Positions 11,455 through 22,539 of a DNA stretch of 64,000 nucleotides are shown here, one piece after another. Every line of letters starts with the position of its first letter. Position 1 is the stretch's first letter. Source of the DNA: Linanthus parryae. Taxonomy: Eukaryota; Streptophyta; Magnoliopsida; Ericales; Polemoniaceae. A program made the position numbers and the translations under genes. The stretch is taken from the NCBI GenBank assembly GCA_023055425.1, contig JALGPY010000034.1:1244584-1308583 (forward strand), read 5' to 3'. The notes beneath the pieces were generated by a model, which was given only the letters and a program-made list of their open reading frames with translations, was not told the origin of the DNA and did no database searches.

Positions 11455-12627
11455 TCAAAGTAACCTAAGACTTTCACTGTATAGGAATGCGTGCATCAAA
11501 CATTCCCTTGCCCGGAACGACTTGATTGCCCTGTTGTCTGGATCATAGAAGCAGTAAAAGTAGTAGTCCTCCTCCAGGTCTGGTTCATCACGCAGGATTA
11601 TTAAATCAACGTCATCCTTCATGAGAAATCTTTCAGCATAACGGAACGGGCTGGGCAATTTACAAGTGAGTAGTTTAGACCATGACTTGTTGGCACCAAC
11701 ACAATCATCCAACACCCACACATCAACCTCAGTATTCTTAGTATCACTCAACATATGACGAAACACGGCAAGAGACCCTTTGTAATCGGTAAGACGATAG
11801 TAGTTCGGAATGAAGGGGGAGGATGGCATCTCAATCCGCTGAAACACGTAATTGGTCATGCTGAAACATCCAATGGTAATATCACCATGTATCCAATGTT
11901 CAACCCAATACACGTACCCATTCACACACGTGATGTCAGTAATAAAATAGGGAATGCCAAAGCGGATCGTGTGAGGGGCAGCTACAATCTTCTCCGTCCA
12001 AGAATTAGTGGCAGTAGAGAACATATTGACTTTAACCCTAGTATCTCCGGCTAATAAAGGAGTCAGTTTAAGGTGTGCAACCTTAAAAGCATTGGCGGCA
12101 GTTGGATCAAAACAGAATCCAGATCCAATATTGTTATAATTATCCATGGGAAAACCACCAATTTCCCTAACCTGTCTAGTGGCGGGATTCCAAAGGGCAT
12201 ACGTCATCCTTCTATCGGGTCGTGGTAAGATGGATGATAAGCAAACTACTCCACCCAAGCAACCCACGATTAGATTTATAATTCCTTTGCTATGGTAAAG
12301 CATCGGCTGTCTCACGACGTCGGATTCACCAAATTGGAAAGAGACTACATTATGCTTTCTGCATGCAGAATCATCATCTTTGATATGGGAGGTCCTCAAG
12401 CAGATACCAGCGTTGATACGGTGGCTGTGTTTGGAGTGCATGGTGGTGAAGTAAGGAGAGATGATGAGAGAATACCAGAGCTTGGAGACAGACTTGAACC
12501 GCAAAAGTGACTTCACCGGCAGTCTGACGAGGATCTCAACTATTAAATCTTCTGTTAACTCTTCTTTATTCCTTCCTCCACTAATCGCTGAACTAACAGC
12601 AACAACAGATGTGGAGGAAGATCCCAT
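11455..12627 (-). CDS. F-box protein with FBA domain, type II (gene A)
   Basis: An intact single-exon frame of 390 residues from ATG at 12627. The F-box is at about residues 24-64 (EDLIVEILVRLPVKSLLRF...WYSLIISPYF). The F_box_assoc region follows from about residue 95, with landmarks GCLGGVVCLS, YALWNPATRQVREIG, SGFCFDP, SWTEK and a late VDVWVLDDC...SWSKLLTCK block. Length suits the family (about 350-430). Proteins of this type are usually substrate receptors in SCF ubiquitin ligases; the F-box would contact a SKP1/ASK adaptor and the FBA domain the target. Gene A is divergent to type I gene B, 1.6 kb away. After the stop the coding strand reads CAATCAG then GCAAAG, where relatives have a GT donor. 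Its closest full-length relative here is gene F. Confidence 0.93.
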   Translation of the reverse strand: MGSSSTSVVAVSSAISGGRNKEELTEDLIVEILVRLPVKSLLRFKSVSKLWYSLIISPYFTTMHSKHSHRINAGICLRTSHIKDDDSACRKHNVVSFQFGESDVVRQPMLYHSKGIINLIVGCLGGVVCLSSILPRPDRRMTYALWNPATRQVREIGGFPMDNYNNIGSGFCFDPTAANAFKVAHLKLTPLLAGDTRVKVNMFSTATNSWTEKIVAAPHTIRFGIPYFITDITCVNGYVYWVEHWIHGDITIGCFSMTNYVFQRIEMPSSPFIPNYYRLTDYKGSLAVFRHMLSDTKNTEVDVWVLDDCVGANKSWSKLLTCKLPSPFRYAERFLMKDDVDLIILRDEPDLEEDYYFYCFYDPDNRAIKSFRARECLMHAFLYSESLRLL

Positions 12628-13328
12628 AATCGTATCTCTCTCTCAAAAGGCTCGAAGCGCGCAATGGTTTTGAGACCCTGGAGTAGGGTTTCACTGCTCA
12701 TGTATAATAAACTACAATAACCACTCTTAAAGTCACCGTTAAATACAATTCACTGCCCTTTAATTTTGCACAATTACAACATTCACCCTTGAAGTTAAGA
12801 CTAGAAAAATACAAGAATGGCAAGTGGGGCGGGCTAGACGGGTTGACACCTCTGTCTTAGCCCGAGCCCGAGTTATGTTGAGGCTGCCCAAACCCAGCCT
12901 ACCCCGAGTTAAGAGCATCATGAGCCTGTCCGAACACAAATTCGTAGAAATCAATTCGGGTTCGGGCTGAATTCGGGCTAGTACATTAAATTTTAATTTT
13001 TAAAAAAAAAACACAAGGGAATGATAAATTATTGGTGAAGAAAACAAATAAACTAGTTGAAGAAACAAAATAATGATTAAAAATATCGCTAATAATCGAA
13101 AGAAAAGTAGCAGACTCTCATGTTTGATATGCTACTTAATTCCCTCAAAATATAATATTTATAGTAAATAGTCATACAAATCGGGAAATTTGGACTCATA
13201 TCACAACTAGTTATTTGATCATACCATATTACCGTATCAAAAGTCCACATGCCTGATCAACACATATTCCAGTTAACACCTTGCAGTTTGTATATATATC
13301 AAACAAGTACCTGACCGGCACTCAAAAA
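12628..13328. other. Intergenic between divergent F-box genes
   Basis: A GC-richer patch at about 12820-12980 repeats GCCCGAG-type words and may be an eroded MITE. The rest is AT-rich with nothing recognisable. It should contain the gene A promoter, but I see no clear TATA box. Confidence 0.4.
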
Positions 13329-13826
13329 TAGGGATGACAACGGATCGAATTTGGATCGGATCTGTCAATAATCCGATCCGAAAATGATACCTCCTGATCC
13401 GAATTCGATCCGAATCCGATCTGGATCATATAACGGATCACCAAAAAAACCGAATCCGATCCATAAGAAAAACGGATCACGGATCACAAGAACGGATCAC
13501 GAATCGGATCGGGTCGAATTATAAATTATTATATATTATATATCATTATATTATATAATTATAATTATTACATAATTATACATATATTATATGTATTTCG
13601 GATCGTATCGGGTCGGATTATCGGATAATTTGTACATATATCCGATCGGGTCGGATCGGATCATCGGATATTTACAGATATGATCCGAACCCGATCCGAA
13701 ATCCGAACGGATCGCATATTTGTGATCCAAATCTGATCCAAAGGCAAATGGATCGGTTTCGGACCACTCCATTAGGGTCGGATCAACTCGGATCTCGGAT
13801 CGGAGCGGACCGCATTGCCATCCCTA
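13329..13826. mobile_element. hAT-type MITE, GATC-rich family (copy 1)
   Basis: The termini are inverted repeats (TAGGGATGACAAC at the left, ATTGCCATCCCTA at the right). The 8-base target duplication CTCAAAAA is perfect (13321-13328 and 13827-13834). Both halves are packed with CGGATC/GATCCG words around an AT-rich centre, so the whole element can fold back. It has no transposase; frames across it are by-products of the repeats. The same family interrupts F-box locus B. Confidence 0.9.
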
Positions 13827-14045
13827 CTCAAAAATGTAAGTCACATTTTGTCATAGATGTTCCCAAGGTGGCCCGAGCTTACCTCCGATTTTGGATTGTT
13901 TGTTTCTTTGACTACTCTCAGCCCGCTTTGAACTAAACAAGGATCGGGCGGGATATTAAGTCTCCAGATATTGGGTGATTATTTCCCTAATTATTGGCAA
14001 TAGGGAAATAATTATTTTAATTCGGGCCCAAAAGATCAGTAGATT

Positions 14046-14190
14046 CCAAACTTGAGGGGGCTTACACAAATTCGTTTCCCTGTACGATGACACTCTATTA
14101 AACCCTAATTGGCCGCAGTAGCTCGTTGTTCCTCATCAACCAATTGCTGTTGCCCCCTGCAGACTTTGGAGTTCTAGGAGGAGATAGACT
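14046..14190 (+). promoter_or_regulatory. Conserved proximal promoter/leader of type I F-box locus B
   Basis: A block starting CCAAACTTGAGGGGGCTTA is shared with loci C, D and (more diverged) E directly upstream of their ATGs. It includes a TATA-like CTATTAAA at about 14095-14102 overlapping a telo-box-like AAACCCTAA (14100-14108). Telo boxes are known plant elements in genes active in growing tissue; function here is inferred. Confidence 0.5.
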
Positions 14191-15848
14191 ATGGCGGAGA
14201 GATTGCAGGAATTGCCACAAGATACAATGACCGAGATCCTCCTAAGGCTTCCGGTGAGATCTCTGATTCGATTTAAGTGCGTCTGCAAAAATTGGTACGA
14301 CCTAATTGTCTCTCGCAATTTCATGGACATGCACTATGCTACAAACAAATACAACAAACTAGTCACTTTGTTCTATCACTCACGTGACTTTAGAGGGTAC
14401 CATCTTGGACGGGATACAACCTTCTCCTTTCGGATCCTCGATACGCCAGTAGATCTGACAATTCCCAATTACAAAGGTCTGAGGATAGAGATAGTGGGTT
14501 GTTCTAAAGGATTAGTTTGCTTATCTTTCCATCCTTCACGCGAACATGAAGAGTTTGCAATTTGGAATCCGGCAACCATGCAATTTAGAAGAATTGGTTC
14601 GCTGGATGAGCCCGCTGGCGGTGAAACTTCTTTTGCAGGTTTTTGTTTTGATCCCGTAGAAAACACTTTTAAGTTGTCAAGAACATACATTTCTTTCGAA
14701 GAAGAACCGATTGTGGCCCGAATCAGTAAATTCACCACAAAGAACAATTCTTGGAGTGAAAAGACATTCCCTCTCCCCCTTCTGACTTCTCTAGACTTCC
14801 ATGGTATCAGCCAATTCACCACATGTGCCAATAGATTCATATATCTGCCTGTAAGAAGCTATTATGAAGACGGGAAATTTGACATCAAGCATATTCTTTG
14901 TTTTGACATGATTGATGAGGTGTTTGAATGCATTGCGTAGGGATGGCAATGCGGTCCGCTCCGATCCGAGATCCGGGGTGATCCGACCCTAATGGAGCGA
15001 TCCGAATCCGATCCATTTGCCTTTGGATCAGATTTGGATCCCAAGTATGCGATCCGTTCGGATTTCGGATAGGATTCGGATCATATCTGTATATATCCGA
15101 TGATCCGATCCGACCCGATCTGATATATACATAAAATATCCGATAATCCGACCCGATCCGATCCGAACGACATATAATATATGTATAATTATATAATACA
15201 ATTATAATTATATAATATAATCATATATTATATATATAATTATGTAATAATATATAATTCGACCCGATCCAATTCGTGATCCGTTCTTGTGATCCGTGAT
15301 CCGTTTTTCTTATGGATCGGATTCGGACTTTTTGGGTGATCCGTTATATGATCCGATCCGAATCCGATCCAGACCCGAACGGATTCGGATCGGATTCGGA
15401 TTAGGATGAATCGGATTCGGATCGGATCGGATTATTGACAGATCCGATCCAAATCCGATCCGTTGCCATCCCTAGCATTGAGTCTCCATGTCCTTGTCGG
15501 ACTAGTCCATGTCTCGTAGGGTACAGAGATACTGTTGCCTTGATTTATCGTTCAGATTACGATTCAAAACCGCAGAGTTACAGTTTTGATTTCTGGGTAC
15601 TAATGAATAATAATTCAGGCAGTCCACCAAGTCAATCATGGTCTAAACTTCTGACTTGTAGACCACAGGAATGTGGTGTTGCACATCCCAGGGGATTTTT
15701 CAATAACTCGGAAGAGGTTTATATGGTTGTATTAAAAGATCACGGTGAATACTGGTTGTGCGATTTGAAGAAAGGAGAGCTAATAAAAGAGTTGGGAAAT
15801 ATAGGGTATACGAAATTTGTGCAATACAGCGAGAGTGTTTTTAATTAA
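14191..15848 (+). pseudogene. F-box/FBA gene, type I (locus B), split by a hAT MITE
   Basis: The first part (14191-14937) encodes an F-box at about residues 5-45 (ELPQDTMTEILLRLPVRSLIRF) and most of the FBA region (EIVGCSKGLVCLS, FAIWNPATMQFRRIG, FCFDPVENTFKLSR), ending near DMIDEVFECI. A 537-base MITE follows, and its first bases supply a stop. The homologous C-terminal part resumes at about 15475 (IESPCPC...LVGYRDTVALI...SWSKLLTCRP...WLCDLKKGELIKELG) and ends at 15848. Both parts are otherwise open and close to genes C and D, so the disruption is probably recent. Unless the MITE is spliced out, only a truncated product lacking the end of the FBA domain could be made. The word after the stop (GATCAG then GCATGT) matches the donor-like site of its relatives. 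Confidence 0.88.
14938..15474. mobile_element. hAT-type MITE, GATC-rich family (copy 2), inside F-box locus B
   Basis: Termini TAGGGATGGCAAT and GTTGCCATCCCTA match copy 1. The flanks are GCATTGCG (14930-14937) and GCATTGAG (15475-15482), an 8-base target duplication with one mismatch. Like copy 1 it has GGATC-rich arms around an AT-rich centre and no coding capacity. Intact paralogues read straight through this point (GCATTGAGTCTCC), which fixes the insertion site. Confidence 0.92.
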
Positions 15849-16640
15849 TTGATCAGGCATGTACTAGTAATTGTGCAGTAGTTGGGAATTAGACCAAAGG
15901 AATGCGTGAGATGAATCATTGGCTGTGGGTTATGAATGATATTTGTGGTACCAGTCAAACATGGTAGAAAGCCGCAACATGTATCTCGTTGGCCAGTTAT
16001 AGATATCGAAAAAAAAAAAAATTGTTGCTCCATGAGCACCACCTGTGTTAGCCCGATGACCGGAAATGAGAACAAAATAGTTTGAAGTTTTCAGAAGGTT
16101 TTCAACGTCTTCATTCAACTTTATGTTTCTGATGTCCATTTTCATTTCATTGGATGACATTTTTTTGTAATGTTTATTACTGTGATAAGTTAAACGTTTT
16201 TCAATTTCAATCTCTTTAAGGCGTTTGAATGATGTTGGGCGTTTGAATGTTGTTTCATGTGTGAGGGTCGTGGAGCCATTAACTGTTAACAACTTAACAT
16301 ACTCTTTATCCGGTAAATTCAAAGATGGAGATAAGAAAACCAATGCATTACAACTTCCCACGATATAGTCTGTAACTTCAGAAAAACAACAGTAAAGAAA
16401 CCACAGTACACAACCGTTCCATAAAGCTAAACATCCTCGGTATGTCTTTCCCTTTCTTTGCTTGAAAAGGGGTCGAATTCATAGTGCCCGCTTTAGAGGA
16501 CAGGAAAACTGAATAACAGTGCAGTACATTCCAGCCTGGTAGGTTTAATTAGCTTTGGTTACTTGTAGTGAAATTTTAATATTACGAGCTTCCCAACAGA
16601 GTCTCGTGAAGTAACTACTCTCTTCACGAATCCCCTAACC
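15849..16640. other. 3' flank shared with other type I F-box genes
   Basis: About 500 bases after the stop (the TGAGATGAATCATTGGCTGTG block, then CCAGTCAAACATGG, then CCAATGCATTACAACTT) recur downstream of D (29930-30340) and more weakly downstream of C (25560-25900). The duplicated unit therefore included 3' flanking sequence. No gene is seen. Confidence 0.65.
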
Positions 16641-16759
16641 AATTTCCAGTTGATTCTTGCATCCGAAAGTGATATTGCTACTATTCCTAGTTATTCTATA
16701 CATCTGCTTCCTCTCCCTGTTGAAAGCTGCAATAAGATTTGGTGACACTGCAAGTAAAA

Positions 16760-17585
16760 AAAAAAAAAAGTTTCTCATTAGTTGTGATTTTGTGTGTATG
16801 CCTAAACGTGAAGGTGGTCTTCGTGTGAAGAAATCCAAGTGCCTCAACTATGCTTTTCTTGCCAAGTAGGGGTCGAGGATCATGATTGATAATAACTGTC
16901 ATTGGTGTGACATTCTTAGAAAGAATTATCTTTGTAACCACTCTTTGGTTGAAAATGTAATGCCTCCCCCACTTGGAGGGGCATTCAAAAAACCAAAATG
17001 CGCGTTCAGAACAACAGTAAATGGAGTGTTGGGGATAGTAATTCCATATCTCTGTGGCATGATTGGTGGTGTACCACAACTCTAGCTATTACCTATCCTG
17101 GTGGTCATGTTTATACCTGCAAAGTCAGTAGCATTCTCGTTGATTCTGGAAATTCCACCAATATTCTTTCTCCAATTGACATTGAGGGGATTCTTAATGT
17201 TATTGTTCCTGCTTATAGTCAGCCACCTGATGCCCCTTTCTAGAAGAAATCTTCTAATGGTGCCTTCAATGTGTCTTCTGCATACAGTTATTGTGACAAT
17301 CTTTTAAATAGCCAGCATCAATCTCATAATGTTGTGTAGATTAAGTTTTGGAAACTTGAGCTTCCTCATAAGTTTTTGACTTTCATAAGGATTATACTTC
17401 ATGACAAGCTCCTCCCCAATAGACAAAGAGCCATTAGAGGTATGGCTAGCAATGACAGGTGTGAGATGTATAAGTCTCATGGGGAGGACTTGGACCATTT
17501 TGTTCAGACTCTGTCCCAACGTGTGCACTATTTGGATTGGATTAAAAGTGTGAAATGGAAATTAGACTTTCAGTTACCCTACGAC
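16760..17585 (+). pseudogene. LINE (L1-type) ORF2 3' fragment
   Basis: Frames on the plus strand read VCMPKREGGLRVKKSKCLNY then AFLAK, then SKWSVGDSNSISLWHDWWC, then FWKLELPHKFLTFIR followed by HDKLLPNRQR. These match the region after reverse transcriptase in plant LINEs, including the zf-RVT domain (PKEEGGLG, W.VG.G.SI..W.D.W, W....P.K...F.W....LPT...L). Several frame changes and stops show it is dead. No 5' half is present. Confidence 0.78.
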
Positions 17586-18297
17586 TAATCAATTTCTTTC
17601 TTTGGGTCTCTACAATATCTCTTTTTAGTTGATCACCCCAACATAAGTCTTTTTGACCGTGCATGTTTGGTAACCCGGATTTTAAATATGTTTTGATTAT
17701 AATCGGTCATTTTAATTTAATTCCATTTTTTACGATACAAAAGTTCAAGCTTAAAATCTGCAGATTAGAATAATCTCAGTGCAATTGTAGAATCTCCAAA
17801 TTGGGGATTATGCGGCTGAAAATCTCCGAAAAAATAATGTCTACGTGTTTTTAACATTAACTTGATCGTAGTTCATTTATAACATGGTGAATCCAAGTAA
17901 TTGCCTATATATGTCTTTAAATTTTGTCAAATGGATCAAATTAATTATCTAAAATTTCAGCTCGTACCAAACAGATTTGAATTTTCAATTCAGCTTGAGT
18001 TTTCACCCAGATTATTTTCAGCAGATTTTTCAGATTTTCAGACGATATGTGGTACATTTGGCTGAGAGGAAACAGTTACGTCTTCAGTGCAATTCTAGAA
18101 CATGACACAGTTTGTGCCCAGATATGTGGTACATTCGTTTTGTCTTATCGTTCTTGTTTTTCGACACCCTCGTTATAACAATTATTGTGCCTTTTACAAA
18201 GTCAAATTATTTTCTATTATGTGTCCAAAACTAATTGTAACACATAAAGTATGGTGGTTGAGTAACAAGTAAGGAATGTCATTTCTGATAAAAAAAG
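17586..18297. other. Intergenic, nothing firm
   Basis: AT-rich. GCATGTTTGGTAAC near 17661 and a distant CTCGTACCAAACAG near 17971 could be the ends of an old Harbinger-like MITE, but the pairing is too short to assert. Confidence 0.3.
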
Positions 18298-18300
18298 TAA

Positions 18301-18626
18301 GGGCATGTTTGATGCAAGGATAAAGAATGGGTACAATAATAATAATAATAATACTAGTATGGGTAATAACCGATATTTGGTGGACGGATACTTTCAAGGG
18401 GGACTCAATCCCCCTTATTATCTTACCCCCTCTATGCCTAAAATCTAATCCCACCATGTAGGTGGGATTCAATACTAAAGACTTAATACCCCTAGTTATA
18501 CTAGTGCAAACAAACATGTTACATAATCCTCCCTATATAATTAATACTCCTTTAATATCAATATATCCTATAATACTGTAGGACCCCATGTACCCCCAGT
18601 TTTCAATCCCGACACCAAACATGCCC
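18301..18626. mobile_element. Tourist/Harbinger-like MITE
   Basis: It begins GGGCATGTTTGATG and ends CACCAAACATGCCC, inverted complements with one mismatch over 14 bases. The 3-base target duplication TAA (18298-18300 and 18627-18629) is the usual one for PIF/Harbinger elements. It is 326 bases long and contains a short (AAT)n tract. No coding. Confidence 0.88.
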
Positions 18627-18629
18627 TAA

Positions 18630-19169
18630 GAACATCATTACAAACCAAACCATACATGTTCCCAAGACTTGTATCATGTTTGTGAGCACGGCCTTAAAAT
18701 GTCTTTCAACTAGGCTAGCCAGTGAACTCATTTTCCTAACACTCATGATGACCGATGAAACATATAACAAATATTTTGCGTACTGATATACACCGTACAT
18801 CATCAGAAAGTGATATGTGCCCACTTTGCTACTGAGTGGGTATAAGATTATTCAGCAAACACCAATTGCAATGATACCAGGTGCACCGACTTCAAATCAG
18901 TTGTCATTATTTACATGCCAATGAAGTATACATAACAATGTCAAACTTAAATATTGTACTGAGTACAGCAAAGTTTCTAAGTGTAAGACAACAGAATGTA
19001 GAGAGCACAAGAAAGAAAATACCACTCCACTGTAAATGAGCTTTAGGTACATAAAAAGGGTAATCTCTCCGTCAAGTTTTACTGAACGACAATCTCACCC
19101 CTTATAGTTTGGGACAGGACACTTTCACCCCCTTAGTGTGCCAAACATCGCACACTTGCACAAGATTAC
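18630..19169. other. Intergenic, nothing recognised
   Basis: AT-rich sequence with only short chance frames. Confidence 0.4.
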
Positions 19170-19640
19170 ACCATGAACACCAAACTCAAATACAAGAGTT
19201 TCCAAATATTCACATACAAGACAAAAGTCTGTTTGCACACTTGTAGGAATACAATAAACAAGAGTGCTTCAAGTACATATGCCCACAGATCTGATGCAGT
19301 ACTAGGGGAGACTCTTCATTCACTAGCGTATGACTACTGGAACAGCTTATATTGGTATAATCAGCAATATTCTTCCATTTTCTGAAATGGAAATAAAACA
19401 ACTAAATTAATATTACAAAGTAACCTATATAAAGTTGACAGAAAATCTAAATAGGGGACCATGAATGGCTTTGAACTGGAGCCTCCATACATATATTATA
19501 CCTGTTCAACATTCATCACCACCCATTTCGTATTAGAACAGCATGTTGTGGCAACCATGAATTCTAGTTAAAATGTGAGTGAAACTTTTTAACTACAGGA
19601 TCTATCTCAGTTGATAGTAAGGCGTTGCTTACTCATGCAC
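19170..19640 (-). other. Downstream module of type II F-box locus P1, with exon-like block
   Basis: On the minus strand an acceptor-like TTTCCATTTCAG ends at 19382. It is followed by an open stretch reading NIADYTNISCSSSHTLVNEE, which resembles blocks at about 46218, 48780 and 56360. The non-coding part (GTTGTGGCAACCATGAATT...AAAATGTGAGTGA) recurs in the modules near 22.6, 40.4, 49 and 56.5 kb. It may be the last exon or 3' UTR exon of the ancestral type II gene. Confidence 0.45.
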
Positions 19641-20464
19641 AGTATCTAAATGTGCTAGTGATGAGCCACCTCCAAAGTAGCCGAAAAGGCCAAATCTCAT
19701 ATACACTCGAACAGTCCACGATAAAAGATGCCCAAAGTTTCAGCTCTCCCCTAATCCAACCCACAGGCTTCTTATAAACAAAAGCTTTTTTAAGAAGAAA
19801 ATGATCAAATGTTATAATTTATGATATCCGGAACATGATAAAACTCCTATAAAGGTGTCCAAAGAAGCTACCCTTGGTTTACAAAGTTCCATAGGGTATG
19901 GCGTTGCGCGATCCTGTTCCACGAACCGGAACGATCCGGTTCCAGGTAACTTAGAGACCAATTCAAGTTGCCTGTGAGGATGACAATCTAACACGCTTAA
20001 AGGCAATCCGAAGTCGCTAACTACTCAAGAAGAACAAAAGTAATTTAAAGTTGCCCATTATCAAAATATATTCCACTAACATACACACTCTGGCTGGGGA
20101 ACCCTGTTTATGTAAAATGAGAAACTAATCAGTCAACCGTGGCTGTACTGGATGTTTAAGATGACCAAATTCAGACTGATAGAAAATTCAAAGCAAGGTT
20201 GTTTACCTTTCTCGCAACCAACAGCTTCAGCCTGCACGAGTTCTTCTTCGTGTTCTAAAAACAATTGAAGTTCTCACCTTTACTCAGAAATCTTTCTGGC
20301 TGCGCTGAAGCTTTTGTTTGGGGTTTGCATCCAAATAGCAGTGTCAATACTCTCAGGGGATGCAACAGGAAGAACACTTCTTTACCTTCTCGCTTCCATG
20401 AATAGTCCTGTAACCACTCCGATCCCCAGGATCCAGTAAGCAACAACTATGTTCTTCTCCGTCT
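19641..20464. other. Intergenic, nothing recognised
   Basis: No coding or repeat feature can be supported. This may be intron or flank of decayed locus P1. Confidence 0.35.
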
Positions 20465-22305
20465 AGTAGCAGTATACAACACATCGACTCGAGCCCTAGT
20501 TTGTCCTTCTGTAACGGTCAATTTCATTTTGTGATACCTTACCAGCATTAGTAACCTGGTCGAAGCAAAAATCTAGAGCTATACAAACAACGAGAGCTCT
20601 AGAGAAACTCATAATCATCTCCTTCAGAGAATAACGGATTTCCAGCTGCTGTTGCCACTGATTTGGCCAAAACTTACTATAATGCTCCTCCCTAAGTAAA
20701 AAGGAAGCTATGTACAGAGAGCCTTTCACTGATTCCAGCTGTTGTTGCCACTGATTTGGGACGCAGTCTTATCCAGAGGAAATTCAAATACAAAAAACCC
20801 TATTTAAACCATTTTTGAACTGTTATCTATGGCCAACTGTATCAAACTATAGGTTAAAAATGTTGAATAGTTTATTGAATTTGTAATGGATATGAAGGGC
20901 TCCTGTTCGCAAAAAATGTGGCGGCCATCCAAACTTGGTTCAGTGACCAATGGTACAATACAACATAAATGCATCACTGCTGCAATCCCTAGGAGTCACC
21001 AGGGTGCAAGATATGTGCTGAAGAAATCAATATCTGTCCTCGAAAAGAAGAATACAAGACTGACACACTAAATATAACAAAATAATGGAATTCACAAGCA
21101 CAGGTTGAAGCCTCGCCTTTACCTCGCTTAAATTTTCACACTTAACCAAGTGCACCATTAAATAGATTTTCATTACTAAAAAAACCGGGCACAATGCAGG
21201 ACAAAAACTTGAGTTAATTGCATCAACTATAGCTTACAAAAAACTTAAAAGTTAAGCTTTGTTTTACGTCAAACCCGGCATATAAAACCATTCTCTTATC
21301 TTATTTATTAAAGGGGAGGACAAATTCCACTTCAAATGTTCTTGATAAAAATTGATTGCACTAGACTACTGAAGAATAAGCAGACTTCTACTCGAGCAAT
21401 AATCAGTTAATTTGCTTCCTTTCCGGATTTTCGAGTCAAATATTTGTTTTTCTCATACATTAATACATGTGAAAGAAAACTCTGTCAAAAATGTAAAAGA
21501 ATAGAGCAATCTCAAACTAAAAGATATGGGCAAGTAAACATTTAGTGAGAGATAAGCAAACACCACTACAGGCAAAGAAAACAAGTTCGGGGGATCCATT
21601 GGAGCACTCCCAATTACCCTAAGCTGTCTAGTGGCAGGGTTCCAAAGGGCATATTTTAGCGGACGAATATTGAGAGATAAGCAAACTACTCCATTAAAAC
21701 AACCCACAATGCGAAAATTGCCCAGTATTTCAAGAAAAGTCAATTGCTTATGGACGTCACCGAATTGGAAGGAGACGGGTGTATATATGCCAAAATATAT
21801 ACACCGTATTTTTAATTCCGAATGCATAACGCGGTTGTATATGTGTGACACAAAAAACTCATTATATATGTCAAATACTAAGAAATGCACCCGTATTTTT
21901 AATTCCGAATGAATAACTAGTATACGAACTATACACGTACGTATGGAAAACTCGAATTAATCAAATTGCGTATTTTTAAGCCGAATTTTTACTAACGTAT
22001 TTTTAACTTAAAATCGTATAATACACGTACGTACCGTATCACGTTTTATTTCTGTCTCATATTTTACTAACTATGAGCCCTATTACCAGCAGTAGAAGAG
22101 TTGGTAAAGGTGGGAGTAAACGAATTGATCAGCAGAGAGACTTTGTTCTTGGTGTGGTGGCTGTGTGTAGAGTGGATGGAGATGAAGTGAGGAGAGGTGA
22201 TCAGAGAATACTAGAACTTGGAGATGGACCTGAACCGCAACAGGGACTCGACGGGAAGTCTGGCGAAGATGTCAACAATCAAATCGTCGGTTAGATCTTT
22301 CTTCG
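20465..22305 (-). pseudogene. F-box/FBA gene, type II (P1), decayed and interrupted
   Basis: Three homologous pieces lie in order on the minus strand. First is an F-box at about 22305-22120 (KKDLTDDLIVDIFARLPVES then LLRF, with a stop where family members have the W of WYSL). Second is the early FBA region at about 21785-21585 (PVSFQFGDVHKQLTF, GCFNGVVCLS, YALWNPATRQLRVIG). Third is a middle FBA scrap at about 20610-20465 (LDFCFDQVTNAGKVSQNEID). About 290 and 970 bases of unrelated sequence separate the pieces, the first gap containing a short duplicated segment. The C-terminal part is not recognisable. With gene C it forms a divergent pair. Confidence 0.8.
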
Positions 22306-22539
22306 TTCTTCTTCCTACTCTACTCGCCTCTCCTTCAGACGATGAACAAATCCAATTGCTGCAAACATTGACGATCGAATAACTAGGGTTCCAAGAGGAC
22401 GATGGCGCGCTGGGTAGATTTTGGGGGAAATGGGCTTTTAATGTCTACAGTCATGGCCCATTAATTTTGGGGGGAAATGGCCCCATTCACAAATTAACTC
22501 TATTTGTCAAGTTCATTCTTTTTTAATAAGTAAAAAGCT

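Noticed and set aside
13587..13936. Frames across the first GATC-rich MITE
   Set aside because: They are translations of repeated GGATC words; the ends and target duplication show a MITE.
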